NCBI RefSeq assembly: GCF_900156465.1
Contig: NZ_LT707064.1
Span: 2,202,501 to 2,266,500, forward strand
Direction: 5' to 3'
Length of the DNA: 64,000 nt
Origin: Pseudomonas sp. 7SR1
Lineage (GTDB): Bacteria; Pseudomonadota; Gammaproteobacteria; Pseudomonadales; Pseudomonadaceae
The position numbers were made by a program, and so were the translations under genes. This document shows, piece after piece, positions 55,513 through 64,000 of the stretch. Under the pieces are notes generated by a model that did not search any database, was not told where the DNA came from, and saw only the letters and a program-made list of their open reading frames with translations. Every line of letters begins with the position of its first letter. Position 1 is the stretch's first letter.

Positions 55513-57272
55513 GCCTTACTGATGAGCAGCGAGAGGCTGTCAGCGAAGAAGGAAACCTATTGCTAACGGCATGCCCTGGAAGCGGCAAAACAAGAACACT
55601 AATTGCCAAGGCTCTACGTGAAATTGAAAAGCTTCGCGAGTCGCCGAGGAGAGTTTGTTGCATCACGTACACAAACTCAGCCGCCCAGGAAATTGAGGAG
55701 CGTGCGCGACTCGAAATGCAGGATGGGGACGAACTTCACCTCCTAGTATCCACTATCCATTCTTTTTGTCTGCAGGAGATCTTGAGGCCGTATGGCTGGC
55801 TTCTACCAGGCTTCATAGGAGGGGTTCGTGTATTGACCCGAGACAATCCGGACTTTGAGGAGATCGCTAACCACGCCGCTCGTAGTGTGGGCGTTGATCA
55901 TCTTGGGGTCGCGGAGTATGAGGCCTTTGAGGCCCTCAGTCTCAATGCTGCCGGAGAGCTGATTGGCAGCGCGGCCAGAAACGCGATTGTCGCTAGAGCA
56001 GCTCCGGCCTTTTGGCAACGGTGCATTGCACTTGGATATCTCGATTTCTGCTCGATTATCTACAGGTCGTATTTGATCCTCCGGGATCATCCTCTTATCA
56101 CTAGCTCACTTTGCGCGAAATACGCATGGTTCTTGGTGGATGAGTTTCAAGACACCACGGAGCTGCAGATAGAAATTCTGCGTCTGCTTTACCAAGCGGG
56201 ACGGTCGCGTTTCTTTTTGGTTGGTGATCTCGCCCAGTCCATCTACGCGTTCACCGGCGCCAGACCCGAGCTAGTGCTTCCCTTTGGTCAGGCCATAAAT
56301 GCTCGACTAGATCTCACGCTAAGTCAGAACTTCCGCTCTAGCGCTCACATCGTTGAACATGCCGAGCGCCTTTTTCCACGCAATCCGCCTATGACTTCTG
56401 TTGGCCGCAACCGCGCCTTCATGCAGCAGCCTGTCCTGATCCGCGACGTATCCAACTTCGTCGCGATTACCGAGCACTTTCTTCCGATGCTCACCGCATA
56501 TGGCATACCTCTTGGTAAGGCCACGATCTTAGGTCGTGAGTGGAGAGGCTTGATCGACTTGGCCCGAGAGCTCCGTGACTTCGGCACGCCAGTAGTGGGG
56601 CCAGGCGCCCGCCCTTACAGAAAATCACGGTTGTTTGCCTCGCTGGCTGAGCAACTCTGTGCTGCGGTTGAAGACACGCAGCCAGGAACCATGAGGCAGC
56701 TTGAGCGGGCCGTCTTCCATACGGTCCTTGATATCACTGGGCAACCGCGACTTGATGTCTTCTCTCATGAAGGGCGTGTGCTGATCATCCGGCTGCTCCA
56801 TGCTGCTCGCCGGCACGCACAGTTCGGAGGTGCATTGGCATGGCTGGAGGGGATGTCTCACGAGGCGGGGAGCCTGATGGTCGAGGCAGAGCTCATAGAT
56901 CGAACACAGGCCGGCCTACTGGTCGCCTCTGTTCAGGAAATGAGGGCAGACATGGCCAGACAGAATATCGATGTGGCTAACCTGCAGATTGGGGATCTTG
57001 GTTTGTTCGCTAATCCGGCTACTGCGCTAAGGCTATCGACGATCCACTATGCAAAAGGCCGGGAGTTCGAAGCTGTAGCCATCATCGACGTCAAGCAGGG
57101 TAAATTCCCAGACTTTCGTTCTAGAACCCAGGACGCAATCGATGGTGACAAGCGGCTTCTTTATGTCGGGCTCACACGGGCTGAAAAGCTACTAATGTAT
57201 ATTTCTGATCGGGATCGCTGGGCCAATCCTCCCAGTATATTCTTAGGAGCTACTGGGGTAGGGGTGGTCTGA
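55509..57272 (+). CDS. UvrD/PcrA-type superfamily 1 helicase, Gabija GajB-like
   Basis: 587 aa, somewhat longer than GajB of Bacillus (about 494). Motif I is ACPGSGKT at residues 21-28, motif II VDEFQDT at 210-216, motif III GDLAQSIYAFTGA after it, and motif VI LLYVGLTRAEK at about 560. The start overlaps the nuclease stop (ATGA). In Gabija, GajB binds GajA and is thought to respond to DNA ends and to hydrolyse nucleotides. No other nuclease domain was found. Confidence 0.85.
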   Translation: MSLTDEQREAVSEEGNLLLTACPGSGKTRTLIAKALREIEKLRESPRRVCCITYTNSAAQEIEERARLEMQDGDELHLLVSTIHSFCLQEILRPYGWLLPGFIGGVRVLTRDNPDFEEIANHAARSVGVDHLGVAEYEAFEALSLNAAGELIGSAARNAIVARAAPAFWQRCIALGYLDFCSIIYRSYLILRDHPLITSSLCAKYAWFLVDEFQDTTELQIEILRLLYQAGRSRFFLVGDLAQSIYAFTGARPELVLPFGQAINARLDLTLSQNFRSSAHIVEHAERLFPRNPPMTSVGRNRAFMQQPVLIRDVSNFVAITEHFLPMLTAYGIPLGKATILGREWRGLIDLARELRDFGTPVVGPGARPYRKSRLFASLAEQLCAAVEDTQPGTMRQLERAVFHTVLDITGQPRLDVFSHEGRVLIIRLLHAARRHAQFGGALAWLEGMSHEAGSLMVEAELIDRTQAGLLVASVQEMRADMARQNIDVANLQIGDLGLFANPATALRLSTIHYAKGREFEAVAIIDVKQGKFPDFRSRTQDAIDGDKRLLYVGLTRAEKLLMYISDRDRWANPPSIFLGATGVGVV

Positions 57273-57455
57273 GAGTTAAAAGCACTGGATAAGCTCGTTA
57301 GTTAGCCGTGTCGATCAATCTTGAAGAGTGGTCATGATTTTAAAGATATCTAGGCGATTTGGTGCAATTCAGAGTTTTCAAAAAACGTCCCTAGATATCT
57401 GAGGCTTATATTTGCTGACTACCAATAAGTAGTCAGCAAGTCTCTCGGCTCGGTT
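57273..57455. terminator. Convergent intergenic region with two inverted repeats
   Basis: A perfect 11-bp repeat agatatctagg (57344-57354) faces cctagatatct (57390-57400) across 35 nt. A second perfect hairpin ttgctgactac / gtagtcagcaa with loop caataa is at 57412-57439. The second could serve as terminator for the helicase and, on the other strand, for the RHH-HTH gene. T runs are poor. No gene was seen in this interval. Confidence 0.5.
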
Positions 57456-58451
57456 TCACTCGAGTGCGCTTGGGTTCTGCTCTGGTGTTTGAGATAATTC
57501 AAAGTTGTCTTTAATTCCGTTTAATCTTTCACGCTGTTCTTTCAGTGTAGGTCGCCCCTCAATAACTCGGGCGATACGTTCCGTAATGTTTTTCCATCCA
57601 GGCCAGTAATTATGGTCTCGAAACTGGTTCTCATCCCAAAAGTCCTCCCACCAGCAGCTTTTCTCCTCATGTCGAAGAACGTTCATAGGGTGGCGTTTTC
57701 CGGCTAATAGCGAAGAGTATGCGCTCTCGCTAACCAAGTAGCCTTCAACAAATACGCTGCTACCGCCTTTACCTGTCCAGCGTTTGTATAGGCCTTGAAG
57801 TACAAGGCTAAGCGAGGCCAAACTTGACTCACCTCCTGCCCCAATAACCTCGCTAACATGGTATGGGGTTGAGAAGGTTTGGGAGTTCCAGTCAGAGAAA
57901 CTTTTCACAAAAGCGAACTCTCCGGATTCGCTTTTGTTGCGGATCAAGTGGATTTTTGGGCTTTCCCCCGACTCAGATGGAGTTAGAAGCCAGTCTGAAC
58001 CTAAAAACGCATCTTCAGGTATACGCGTATAAACGGAAGAATATGGACTGCCCTCGCCATGTAGGAGCCAGTCTTTTTTACATCCTAGCAGATCGGCAAT
58101 TTGCGAGAGTTCTGTCAGAGACGGCTCTTCTTCCCCTGCGAACCAACGCTCAACATTCCCTGCGTGCGTCCACCCTAACGCCTCTGCGAGTCTAGAAGGC
58201 GTTGCCAATTTTGAAGGCCGCAATTCACTTATTTCGGTCTGCAAATAGCGTAGGCGCTGACCTATTAAGGTGACTCGTGTATTACGTTCTTCGCCCGCAA
58301 TTTGTGGTTGTACCCATGCACGTATAGCTTGCCGGGCCTCCGCCTCAAGTGAGCGGTCATGGCGCTCAGCCAATTGACTCAAGGCGTTTAAGACCTCTGA
58401 TGGCAGATTCCGAACGGTTATTTTTCCAGAGGGGGCATCGCTATTGAACAT
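57456..58451 (-). CDS. Ribbon-helix-helix plus HTH fusion regulator
   Basis: 331 aa. The N-terminal FitA/Arc-like ribbon-helix-helix (KITVRNLPSEVLNALSQLAE, residues about 9-45) is joined to an XRE-like HTH (SRLAEALGWTHAGNVERWFA, about 80-135). A C-terminal part of about 190 residues is unknown and Trp-rich (CWWEDFWDENQF). ATG at 58451 (MFNSDAPSGK) is chosen over the upstream start. Two DNA-binding folds in one chain is unusual. No PIN toxin lies adjacent, so it is not a simple FitAB pair. A 12-bp palindrome lies 37 nt upstream. Confidence 0.7.
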   Translation of the reverse strand: MFNSDAPSGKITVRNLPSEVLNALSQLAERHDRSLEAEARQAIRAWVQPQIAGEERNTRVTLIGQRLRYLQTEISELRPSKLATPSRLAEALGWTHAGNVERWFAGEEEPSLTELSQIADLLGCKKDWLLHGEGSPYSSVYTRIPEDAFLGSDWLLTPSESGESPKIHLIRNKSESGEFAFVKSFSDWNSQTFSTPYHVSEVIGAGGESSLASLSLVLQGLYKRWTGKGGSSVFVEGYLVSESAYSSLLAGKRHPMNVLRHEEKSCWWEDFWDENQFRDHNYWPGWKNITERIARVIEGRPTLKEQRERLNGIKDNFELSQTPEQNPSALE

Positions 58452-58487
58452 CTTAGGCACCGGCACGAAGAGATGAAATCCAAGCCT

Positions 58488-58523
58488 AAAACAAAATGAC
58501 CTCAAAATGCATCATTTTGTTTT
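58488..58523. repeat. Palindrome upstream of the RHH-HTH regulator
   Basis: A perfect 12-bp inverted repeat aaaacaaaatga (58488-58499) and tcattttgtttt (58512-58523), spaced by 12 nt. It lies just upstream of the minus-strand start at 58451. Likely an operator or promoter element; an autoregulatory function is inferred. Confidence 0.5.
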
Positions 58524-58653
58524 TGTTCTTCTGGTTTGCTCGAACGCTGCCGCATCCCTCCTGCCTGATTGGGCTACATACCCATATGAGTAGCCAAATC
58601 GAGCGCTGCCTTCATTACAGGGAAGCGTGCACGAACGTCGCCCCCGCTTCGCC

Positions 58654-60171
58654 TCAAGCTGGCGCCACAGGAGCTTCTGGATTTTCTGCTTCGTCTCCTG
58701 ATACATCCGCAAGAACGAAGCGAGTGCCGAAGCCTGGATAAATGGTGTTCACGTCATCAAGTATGCAGTTCACCAGATGCAATGCGTCATCTGTTGTGGG
58801 CTCCAACATGCGATGGAAAGGGAGTGGGATGCGATGGAAGCGATGTAGAGGATTCAGGCAGTGAGTGAAGTTGGTGTCCCGAATTGCTCCCCATTGGCCG
58901 TGGACAAATCCAGAGGCCCAGCCGTAGTAGCGGTCATAGTCCTCCTTCGTGCCCGATTCCTCCGCCAGCCGTCGAAGGTCTTTCCCGCACCAGTGGCCCA
59001 GGTCAATTTCCACGTATTCTTGGAAGTAGTCTTCGTTCGCCAGCGCCTCGAGCGTCGCTTGGGCAACGAACCGAGGCTTTTGGCCCGACATCTCCTCGTG
59101 CTTCAGCAGTGCCAACTTGGCCTGGCCGGCACCGTATGAGCGAAACTTCTTCCACATCTCGTCGGTGCCGTTTCGAACGAGGTAGGCCAGGGATATCCGG
59201 CATTCTGTGAGCGAGCGGAGCAGTAGTCGGCCAGTGATCGCGGAGCTCAGCGGTCCCATGCTCATCTCGGCTAGGCAGGCCAGTGCGTAGAACCCAAAGC
59301 CGAACACACCGTCGTGTTTGGGATTTAGTCCTGTGCTGCTAAGAGAGTCATACCAGTGCTGGAGTAGCGCCTCTCGGACTTCAATGAGATGCTTTTGAAT
59401 GTCCTCTGGATAGGACTCGCCCGCTCTTGAGTCGAGGGGGGCAGCCACGCAGGTGGTGTGCTGCAGAACGTAGTCCCAAAATAGGTTCGGCCATGGATGG
59501 AGAGCCGCGTCGGCAAAGGTCATTTCCATCGCGCGGATGGACGGCCTAACCGATCGCATATCCCCTCTGTAGGGGTAATCCGTGAGTTCGTACCACTCTT
59601 CCTCCGGCATGTGGATTTCGCCCAGCGCCATTCTGAAGAGAATGCTGACCCAACGGACATCCGTGGCTTCCTGCGATTGATGGTCAAAGGTGGTTTGAAC
59701 CGCTTTCCCGAGGGTTTGCCAATCGTCTTCGTTAGGCTCAACTGCCAAGGCGGTTTTCCACCACTGATGTGCTGGTAAACCTTCAAGCAGGAGCAAGGGA
59801 CGCAGTGCCTGGACACCCGTATGGGTCTGACGCACGATGCCAACAATTTCTTCTACGAGCTCTCGAGATTGGTATTGGAGATCGGAGTGCCGAAGTGTCC
59901 ATCCGCTGCCATTCTCCTCCGGCGGCCTTCGGTAGCGCACTCCAATTGAGGCGATCTTCCGGAACAGCTCCAAAGCTGCTTCTCGAGGGACGACAGTGAT
60001 GATGAGACAAGCCCAGAGCATTTCTGGTAGTCGGTCGTTAGACCATGAAGCGAAGCTGATGCCCGGTATTTGCATGAATGGAGGCACCAGCGCCTTGCCT
60101 ACCCTTTTATGCCCGGCAAGCGGCGTTGTGTTTCGACCGCTACGATGCGTTTTTTTCTTCTTCTTCGACAT
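58654..60171 (-). CDS. Probable DUF5677-family protein
   Basis: 505 aa. A Lys-rich start (MSKKKKKTHRSGRN) precedes an entirely helical-looking protein. The part RLLLRSLTECRISLAYLV (around residue 290) and the later GWASGFVHGQW fit the DUF5677 pattern; the family function is not known. ATG at 60171 follows gggaac and begins 22 nt after the stop of the STAND gene, so the two are in one operon. It does not show a clear HEPN Rx4-6H motif. No signal peptide or membrane helix. Confidence 0.6.
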   Translation of the reverse strand: MSKKKKKTHRSGRNTTPLAGHKRVGKALVPPFMQIPGISFASWSNDRLPEMLWACLIITVVPREAALELFRKIASIGVRYRRPPEENGSGWTLRHSDLQYQSRELVEEIVGIVRQTHTGVQALRPLLLLEGLPAHQWWKTALAVEPNEDDWQTLGKAVQTTFDHQSQEATDVRWVSILFRMALGEIHMPEEEWYELTDYPYRGDMRSVRPSIRAMEMTFADAALHPWPNLFWDYVLQHTTCVAAPLDSRAGESYPEDIQKHLIEVREALLQHWYDSLSSTGLNPKHDGVFGFGFYALACLAEMSMGPLSSAITGRLLLRSLTECRISLAYLVRNGTDEMWKKFRSYGAGQAKLALLKHEEMSGQKPRFVAQATLEALANEDYFQEYVEIDLGHWCGKDLRRLAEESGTKEDYDRYYGWASGFVHGQWGAIRDTNFTHCLNPLHRFHRIPLPFHRMLEPTTDDALHLVNCILDDVNTIYPGFGTRFVLADVSGDEAENPEAPVAPA

Positions 60172-60193
60172 GCGTGTTCCCCGTCTTTGATCG

Positions 60194-63100
60194 TCAGTCG
60201 TTGGGTGCATCAATTGGGGCGCTGACTGTCCGCACGAGGCCGGGACTTGATGAATCGCGCAACTCACCCTTGTCGGCATCATCGTTCCAATGGTGCATTT
60301 GAGGTTTCCCCCTTTTCAGCCATACGAAGCCTTCAGAGCGACGCCAGGATGCGTGCGAATTACCACCTCCGGGCCAAGCACCACGTTCGGCAACAAACAC
60401 CCAGACGCAAGAGAGACTGTCTTCCTTGAGGAAAGCGTCGAAAAGTTTTCCATCAATGAATGCGTGCGAACCGTCATCTCGGCTTCTGCCGCTCACGAAG
60501 CAAGGCGTGCCTGTGCTGTCCAAATAGACGTTGGGGTTGTCAGCATCAACTTTGAGGCCAAGCCGGTGAGCTAACCAAGGGGCAGGTAGCAACGCTTGAG
60601 CTCCATCAGGCAGCGAGGCGTCACAGTGCGATTCCCAGTAATACTGATAGCAGGGATAGGCGATCTCAACTTCGCCGATGTCGCGGAATTCCATCAGCGA
60701 CCACTGCTCCTGATCCCACGTAGAACGCCAAGGCGCCTCGAGTAAAAAAGCGGAGTTGGTGGCGCCCCGAGTTGACCAATCGTTGACCTCAATGTCGTGC
60801 TTGGCAAGCAGGTATTCAATGAGTCTTTTCTCATCTTTCTGCCTCACGACTATTGGCAGAAGGAATCGCCACTCCTGTTTTCTGAGTCCGTGCTCACGTT
60901 TAGCTTTGTCCTTGTAGTATTCGGATACAGAGCGATGTTCATTGAGAACGACCCATTTGCGTCCTTCGGAATCCACCCTGTCTATGAGGTTCTTCATGTT
61001 CACAGAGGGGTCTTCCTCGAAGGGCCATTTGCACAGCTCGGCCTCAGAGGTGTCCCTCATGGAGATTTCATGCTTGGGGATTGAGAGCTTTGGAGCGCGC
61101 CGAGCCTCGTCTGGAAGCGAAACTGTGGGATCGATGTCTCTGTGGAATCCTATATCTAGCGGGCCTGAATACTGACGAGAGCCATGGTAGGCCGACTCAG
61201 ACATCCAATTATTGTCAGCAAGGCTGCACAGAAGCTCGTCGAGAGCTAGCCATTGGTACTTTTTGCCTATTCGCTCACCAGCGGGGCGCTCGCGGCCATG
61301 TTGATGCAGGAAGCTTTGGTCATGGGGGAAGCGCTTGGCTGTCCAACCATAACCATAGGCCCGTTTCGCGACCCAAAATTGAGCGGCTTTGGCGTCTATG
61401 TGTGGCTGCCTGTCGTGGCGACCCGCTGAGGCATCAAAGCGCGGCTTGTATTCCTTGGTGTATCTCCTCTTCTCAGTCGGGGTCAGTAGTAAGAGAAGCA
61501 GAGTTTCGCACCGCTTGAATAATGTCTTATTTTCTTCAGATTCTTCAGCGTTTTCATATTCTAGGAGCATTCTGAATGAATTTTCTCTGAAGGAATGCAT
61601 CATGCGGAGAGTCTCGGATCTCTCCTGGCAATGATTGATCACATCCTCTTCAAAACGCTTATATAGCTCATCCGCCGAGAGCGGTTCAGGCTTCCTCAGC
61701 GAAATGTTCAGGAATGAACCGACCCGAGGTTGAATCTCATAATTGGCGAAATCCCCAATCCATCCAGTGCAGGAGTGACTGATTTGTGAATCACCAGCCT
61801 TTTCGACGACTTTTTTGAGAGAATCTTCCGTGACAGTGAGTCGAATTGGTTTCGTCCCGTACGGCGGACGGGCACGCTGGATGTCGATGCTAACAGGTAG
61901 GCTCTCGTGGAATTTGGCAAGCTCGATAATTCCAAGTGCCGAGTCCCTGAGATGTATCGACAGAGGCACCACATCACGGTCAAACACGGATCGGTAGGCA
62001 ACCTCTGCAAATATCGGCAACCGTTCTTTGCTTGGGTCTATACAGCAGGCACCGTAAGCGGCGGTGTGCAAGCGCTCAACGACGTAAAGGTCATCAACGG
62101 TCTGGAAGGCCTCACTCAGTTCTTTGTAGAGGCTCAGGTTGTGACGTAGCAACGAGGTGAGGGCCTTCGTTGCTTTGTCCCGAAGCTCCCTACATGTGCT
62201 AGAGGTGAACCAAGTGAGGGTAATAGCACAGAGGTACTGAATATTAGGGGCCGCATCCTCACTTTGTTCAAGTGCGCTCCAGTCAATCAGGCGTCGGGCG
62301 ATACTTCCCTCGTCAAGAGAGAGATTGTTGATCTGGCGAGTCCAGGATGAATCGCGCTCAGCTATCTTCATGCTGAGCAGCTTTTTGTGAGTGAACTGCG
62401 CGTTAAAAGGGTGGTCAGGGATCGTGCTGAGTTGAATAATGATATCGAAGTAATTATTGAAATGGCTCTGGAGTGCTTCGTATATTGCTAAAGTTCGTTC
62501 AGTAAAGGCACTGCTGTTGCGCCACCTCAGGCTCTCAATAAACGATTCGCGAACTTCATAATCGTTTGCCCAGCAATTGATGTCGCCAGGCAATAGATCT
62601 AGCAGTTCTCTGTTGAAGCGCTCAGGAAGCTGTATAGAAAGAGCTTCAACCAGGCCAGTCCACTCCCAATCGAGTTGCTCGCCATCATGAATAAAGCTGA
62701 GAGAGCCATTCTCAAGGGCTGTCGAAGGGTCTTGAACCTCTTTGAGCAGGGCGTCAGCCATCAGATGATCCTGCAATCTCTGGAAGCTGAATCGGATGAT
62801 GTCTTCTGGGTAATCAAATAGGTTGCCATCATCACCTTGTTGGCCTGGATCTACCCTGAACAACCCATTGCGCTGAAGCACTTCAAGCCAGTTTGTGCCT
62901 GTTGGTGCAGGGTGACCCTCAAATCTCTGCCCTACGATTTGTATGGCTTGGCTCTGAGGAACGTAGTCACGGCGTTTGTCCGCCATGTCCAAAGCTATTG
63001 CGCCCAGAGCTTGGATAGTAGGCGGTACTAAGGTCTCGGTGCCGTCCTGGCCTACCCCTAGATTTCGAGCGATGCTTTTTAGATAGAATATAAATACGTC

Positions 63101-64000
63101 TCTAGTTCCATTAAGCCCTAGTGGAAATGAGGTTTTTTTATCTTTTTGAAGGGCGATACATGCACTTCTAAGAAAGAGCGGATTAACAAACTCCTCAGAT
63201 AGCCAGGGGCTGTTTGGCTGAGATATTCCACGCTTGCTAAGATAGATTCGGGCTGCCCTTGCTTGCTCGCCAGTCGTCTCAAAGCCTCGGACTTCAAAAG
63301 AGGGCAACCTGTCAAGCACTGGCTCTGGGATTATATTTTTCGTGTACTCTGTTCGGCAGCTGATTACCAGTACCAAGTTACGGTATTTTTCAACTTTAGT
63401 GATGAACTCCGCCAGCTCAGCATTCCAGAGCCTCCGGCCAGCCCCTTCATTTATGGCGTCGACTAAAAGTAGGCCTCGTTTACCAGTAGCCTCACATGCA
63501 GCGCTTAGAGTTTTAAGGAAGACGTCAGAGGTGATGTCGCCCAGCTCTAGCCTCGAAGTGATCTGTTTCCAGAGGTTGCCGCTGCTAAGATGCTGCCCCA
63601 AGATCAATACCGCCCTTCTTCCCTCCAGCGTGGCCCGTTGCGCGATACTCCCCAGTAGGTGAGATTTGCCCGTTCCCGCTCTGCCATATAAGAGGATAGT
63701 TCGTGAGTTTTCTCCGTCAAAATACTCGTTTCCGAGTAACGAGAGCAGAGAATCGACTTCTCCGCCAATTTTGCCGAGTCTGTATTCTAAGTCGCTAGAA
63801 TCTTGGTCATGCCCATTTTTGGGTTTTTCTTTGGATGCGTCAGACTCCCATTTGGCAGACCACAACTGTGACAGTTGTTTACTGATTTCATTGGCGGATT
63901 CTGTGCATTCTGCAATGGGCCATGGGCGCCATGGGTCTGTTGTTATGTCTAGCGCCAATATCTCTAGACTTTTAGCTGCGTCGCGGATGTTAATGGCTAT
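60194..64000 (-). CDS. Very large STAND-type NTPase, Avs/AVAST-like (5' end outside the window)
   Basis: 1,268 residues visible. The frame stays open to base 64000 (…DAAKSLEILALD), so the start lies beyond the window and TTG 63958 is not the true start. Counting from that Leu: Walker A GRAGTGKS (92-99), Walker B LLLVDAINE (163-171) and a sensor-like VLVISCRTEY (196-205), a STAND/NACHT-type arrangement. A long helical C-terminal sensor region follows, with conserved-looking ERIGKKYQWLALDELL. Avs proteins with this shape recognise phage proteins and trigger an N-terminal effector. That effector cannot be seen here. Confidence 0.8.
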   Translation of the reverse strand: MAINIRDAAKSLEILALDITTDPWRPWPIAECTESANEISKQLSQLWSAKWESDASKEKPKNGHDQDSSDLEYRLGKIGGEVDSLLSLLGNEYFDGENSRTILLYGRAGTGKSHLLGSIAQRATLEGRRAVLILGQHLSSGNLWKQITSRLELGDITSDVFLKTLSAACEATGKRGLLLVDAINEGAGRRLWNAELAEFITKVEKYRNLVLVISCRTEYTKNIIPEPVLDRLPSFEVRGFETTGEQARAARIYLSKRGISQPNSPWLSEEFVNPLFLRSACIALQKDKKTSFPLGLNGTRDVFIFYLKSIARNLGVGQDGTETLVPPTIQALGAIALDMADKRRDYVPQSQAIQIVGQRFEGHPAPTGTNWLEVLQRNGLFRVDPGQQGDDGNLFDYPEDIIRFSFQRLQDHLMADALLKEVQDPSTALENGSLSFIHDGEQLDWEWTGLVEALSIQLPERFNRELLDLLPGDINCWANDYEVRESFIESLRWRNSSAFTERTLAIYEALQSHFNNYFDIIIQLSTIPDHPFNAQFTHKKLLSMKIAERDSSWTRQINNLSLDEGSIARRLIDWSALEQSEDAAPNIQYLCAITLTWFTSSTCRELRDKATKALTSLLRHNLSLYKELSEAFQTVDDLYVVERLHTAAYGACCIDPSKERLPIFAEVAYRSVFDRDVVPLSIHLRDSALGIIELAKFHESLPVSIDIQRARPPYGTKPIRLTVTEDSLKKVVEKAGDSQISHSCTGWIGDFANYEIQPRVGSFLNISLRKPEPLSADELYKRFEEDVINHCQERSETLRMMHSFRENSFRMLLEYENAEESEENKTLFKRCETLLLLLLTPTEKRRYTKEYKPRFDASAGRHDRQPHIDAKAAQFWVAKRAYGYGWTAKRFPHDQSFLHQHGRERPAGERIGKKYQWLALDELLCSLADNNWMSESAYHGSRQYSGPLDIGFHRDIDPTVSLPDEARRAPKLSIPKHEISMRDTSEAELCKWPFEEDPSVNMKNLIDRVDSEGRKWVVLNEHRSVSEYYKDKAKREHGLRKQEWRFLLPIVVRQKDEKRLIEYLLAKHDIEVNDWSTRGATNSAFLLEAPWRSTWDQEQWSLMEFRDIGEVEIAYPCYQYYWESHCDASLPDGAQALLPAPWLAHRLGLKVDADNPNVYLDSTGTPCFVSGRSRDDGSHAFIDGKLFDAFLKEDSLSCVWVFVAERGAWPGGGNSHASWRRSEGFVWLKRGKPQMHHWNDDADKGELRDSSSPGLVRTVSAPIDAPND

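Noticed and set aside
57456..58451. FitA antitoxin of a FitAB toxin-antitoxin pair
   Set aside because: The RHH is only the first part of a 331-aa protein and no PIN-domain toxin lies on either side.
58496..58741. Plus-strand 81-codon frame between the regulator and the DUF5677 gene
   Set aside because: It overlaps the end of the DUF5677 gene and the palindrome; no Shine-Dalgarno and low-complexity content.
45630..64000. CRISPR array or cas genes in the island
   Set aside because: No regularly spaced direct repeats and no Cas motifs were seen.

Overview
The window is Pseudomonas chromosome, most likely from the P. fluorescens lineage. The rRNA operon end, the gene order (rrn - birA - coaX - SPOR gene - tRNA/tufB - secE/nusG - rplKAJL - rpoBC - str operon - S10/spc/alpha operons - katA - ftnA - uvrA - MFS - ssb) and the protein lengths match what is known of P. 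aeruginosa PA4280-PA4232. The species assignment is inference; no database search was possible.

Layout. (1) 1-3876: end of a 16S gene, tRNA-Ile and tRNA-Ala, 23S, 5S and a terminator. (2) 3967-6116: birA, coaX and a small SPOR-domain gene. (3) 6100-8950: tRNA-Tyr/Gly/Thr with tufB, tRNA-Trp, secE and nusG. (4) 9024-19851: ribosomal stalk and RNA polymerase genes (rplK, rplA, rplJ, rplL, rpoB, rpoC). (5) 20068-24374: str operon (rpsL, rpsG, fusA, tufA). (6) 24531-38235: the S10, spc and alpha operons in one block, ending with rpoA and rplQ. (7) 38458-45564: katA catalase, a ferritin (ftnA), uvrA on the minus strand, a YajR-type MFS transporter and ssb. All of this is conserved housekeeping sequence, and these genes make and fold the translation and transcription machinery or protect DNA and iron pools.

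From the ssb terminator (about 45630) to the end the window is an accessory island. It opens with a mobility module: three successive, overlapping tyrosine-recombinase-like genes followed by a small coiled-coil protein. This is organised like Tn554 tnpABC or the gamma-mobile-trio (gmt) modules. The first recombinase is cut by a 1,244-bp IS3-family element with a perfect 3-bp target duplication, and removing the IS restores the frame exactly. The cargo looks like anti-phage defence: an XRE regulator divergent from two unknown small genes, then a Gabija-like pair (OLD-type ATPase/TOPRIM nuclease and UvrD-type helicase). On the minus strand follow a ribbon-helix-helix plus HTH fusion regulator, a probable DUF5677 protein, and a very large STAND-type NTPase resembling Avs/AVAST sensors. 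Its reading frame is still open at the window edge, so its N-terminus lies outside.

Regulation visible by eye: several sigma70-like promoters sit directly beside or inside intergenic hairpins of the ribosomal block (before rpsJ, rpsH, rpsM and tRNA-Trp). In the island there are palindromes beside both regulator genes. The candidates for undescribed biology are the recombinase module, the unknown genes next to the Gabija-like pair, and the DUF5677/STAND pair with its adjacent RHH-HTH regulator.
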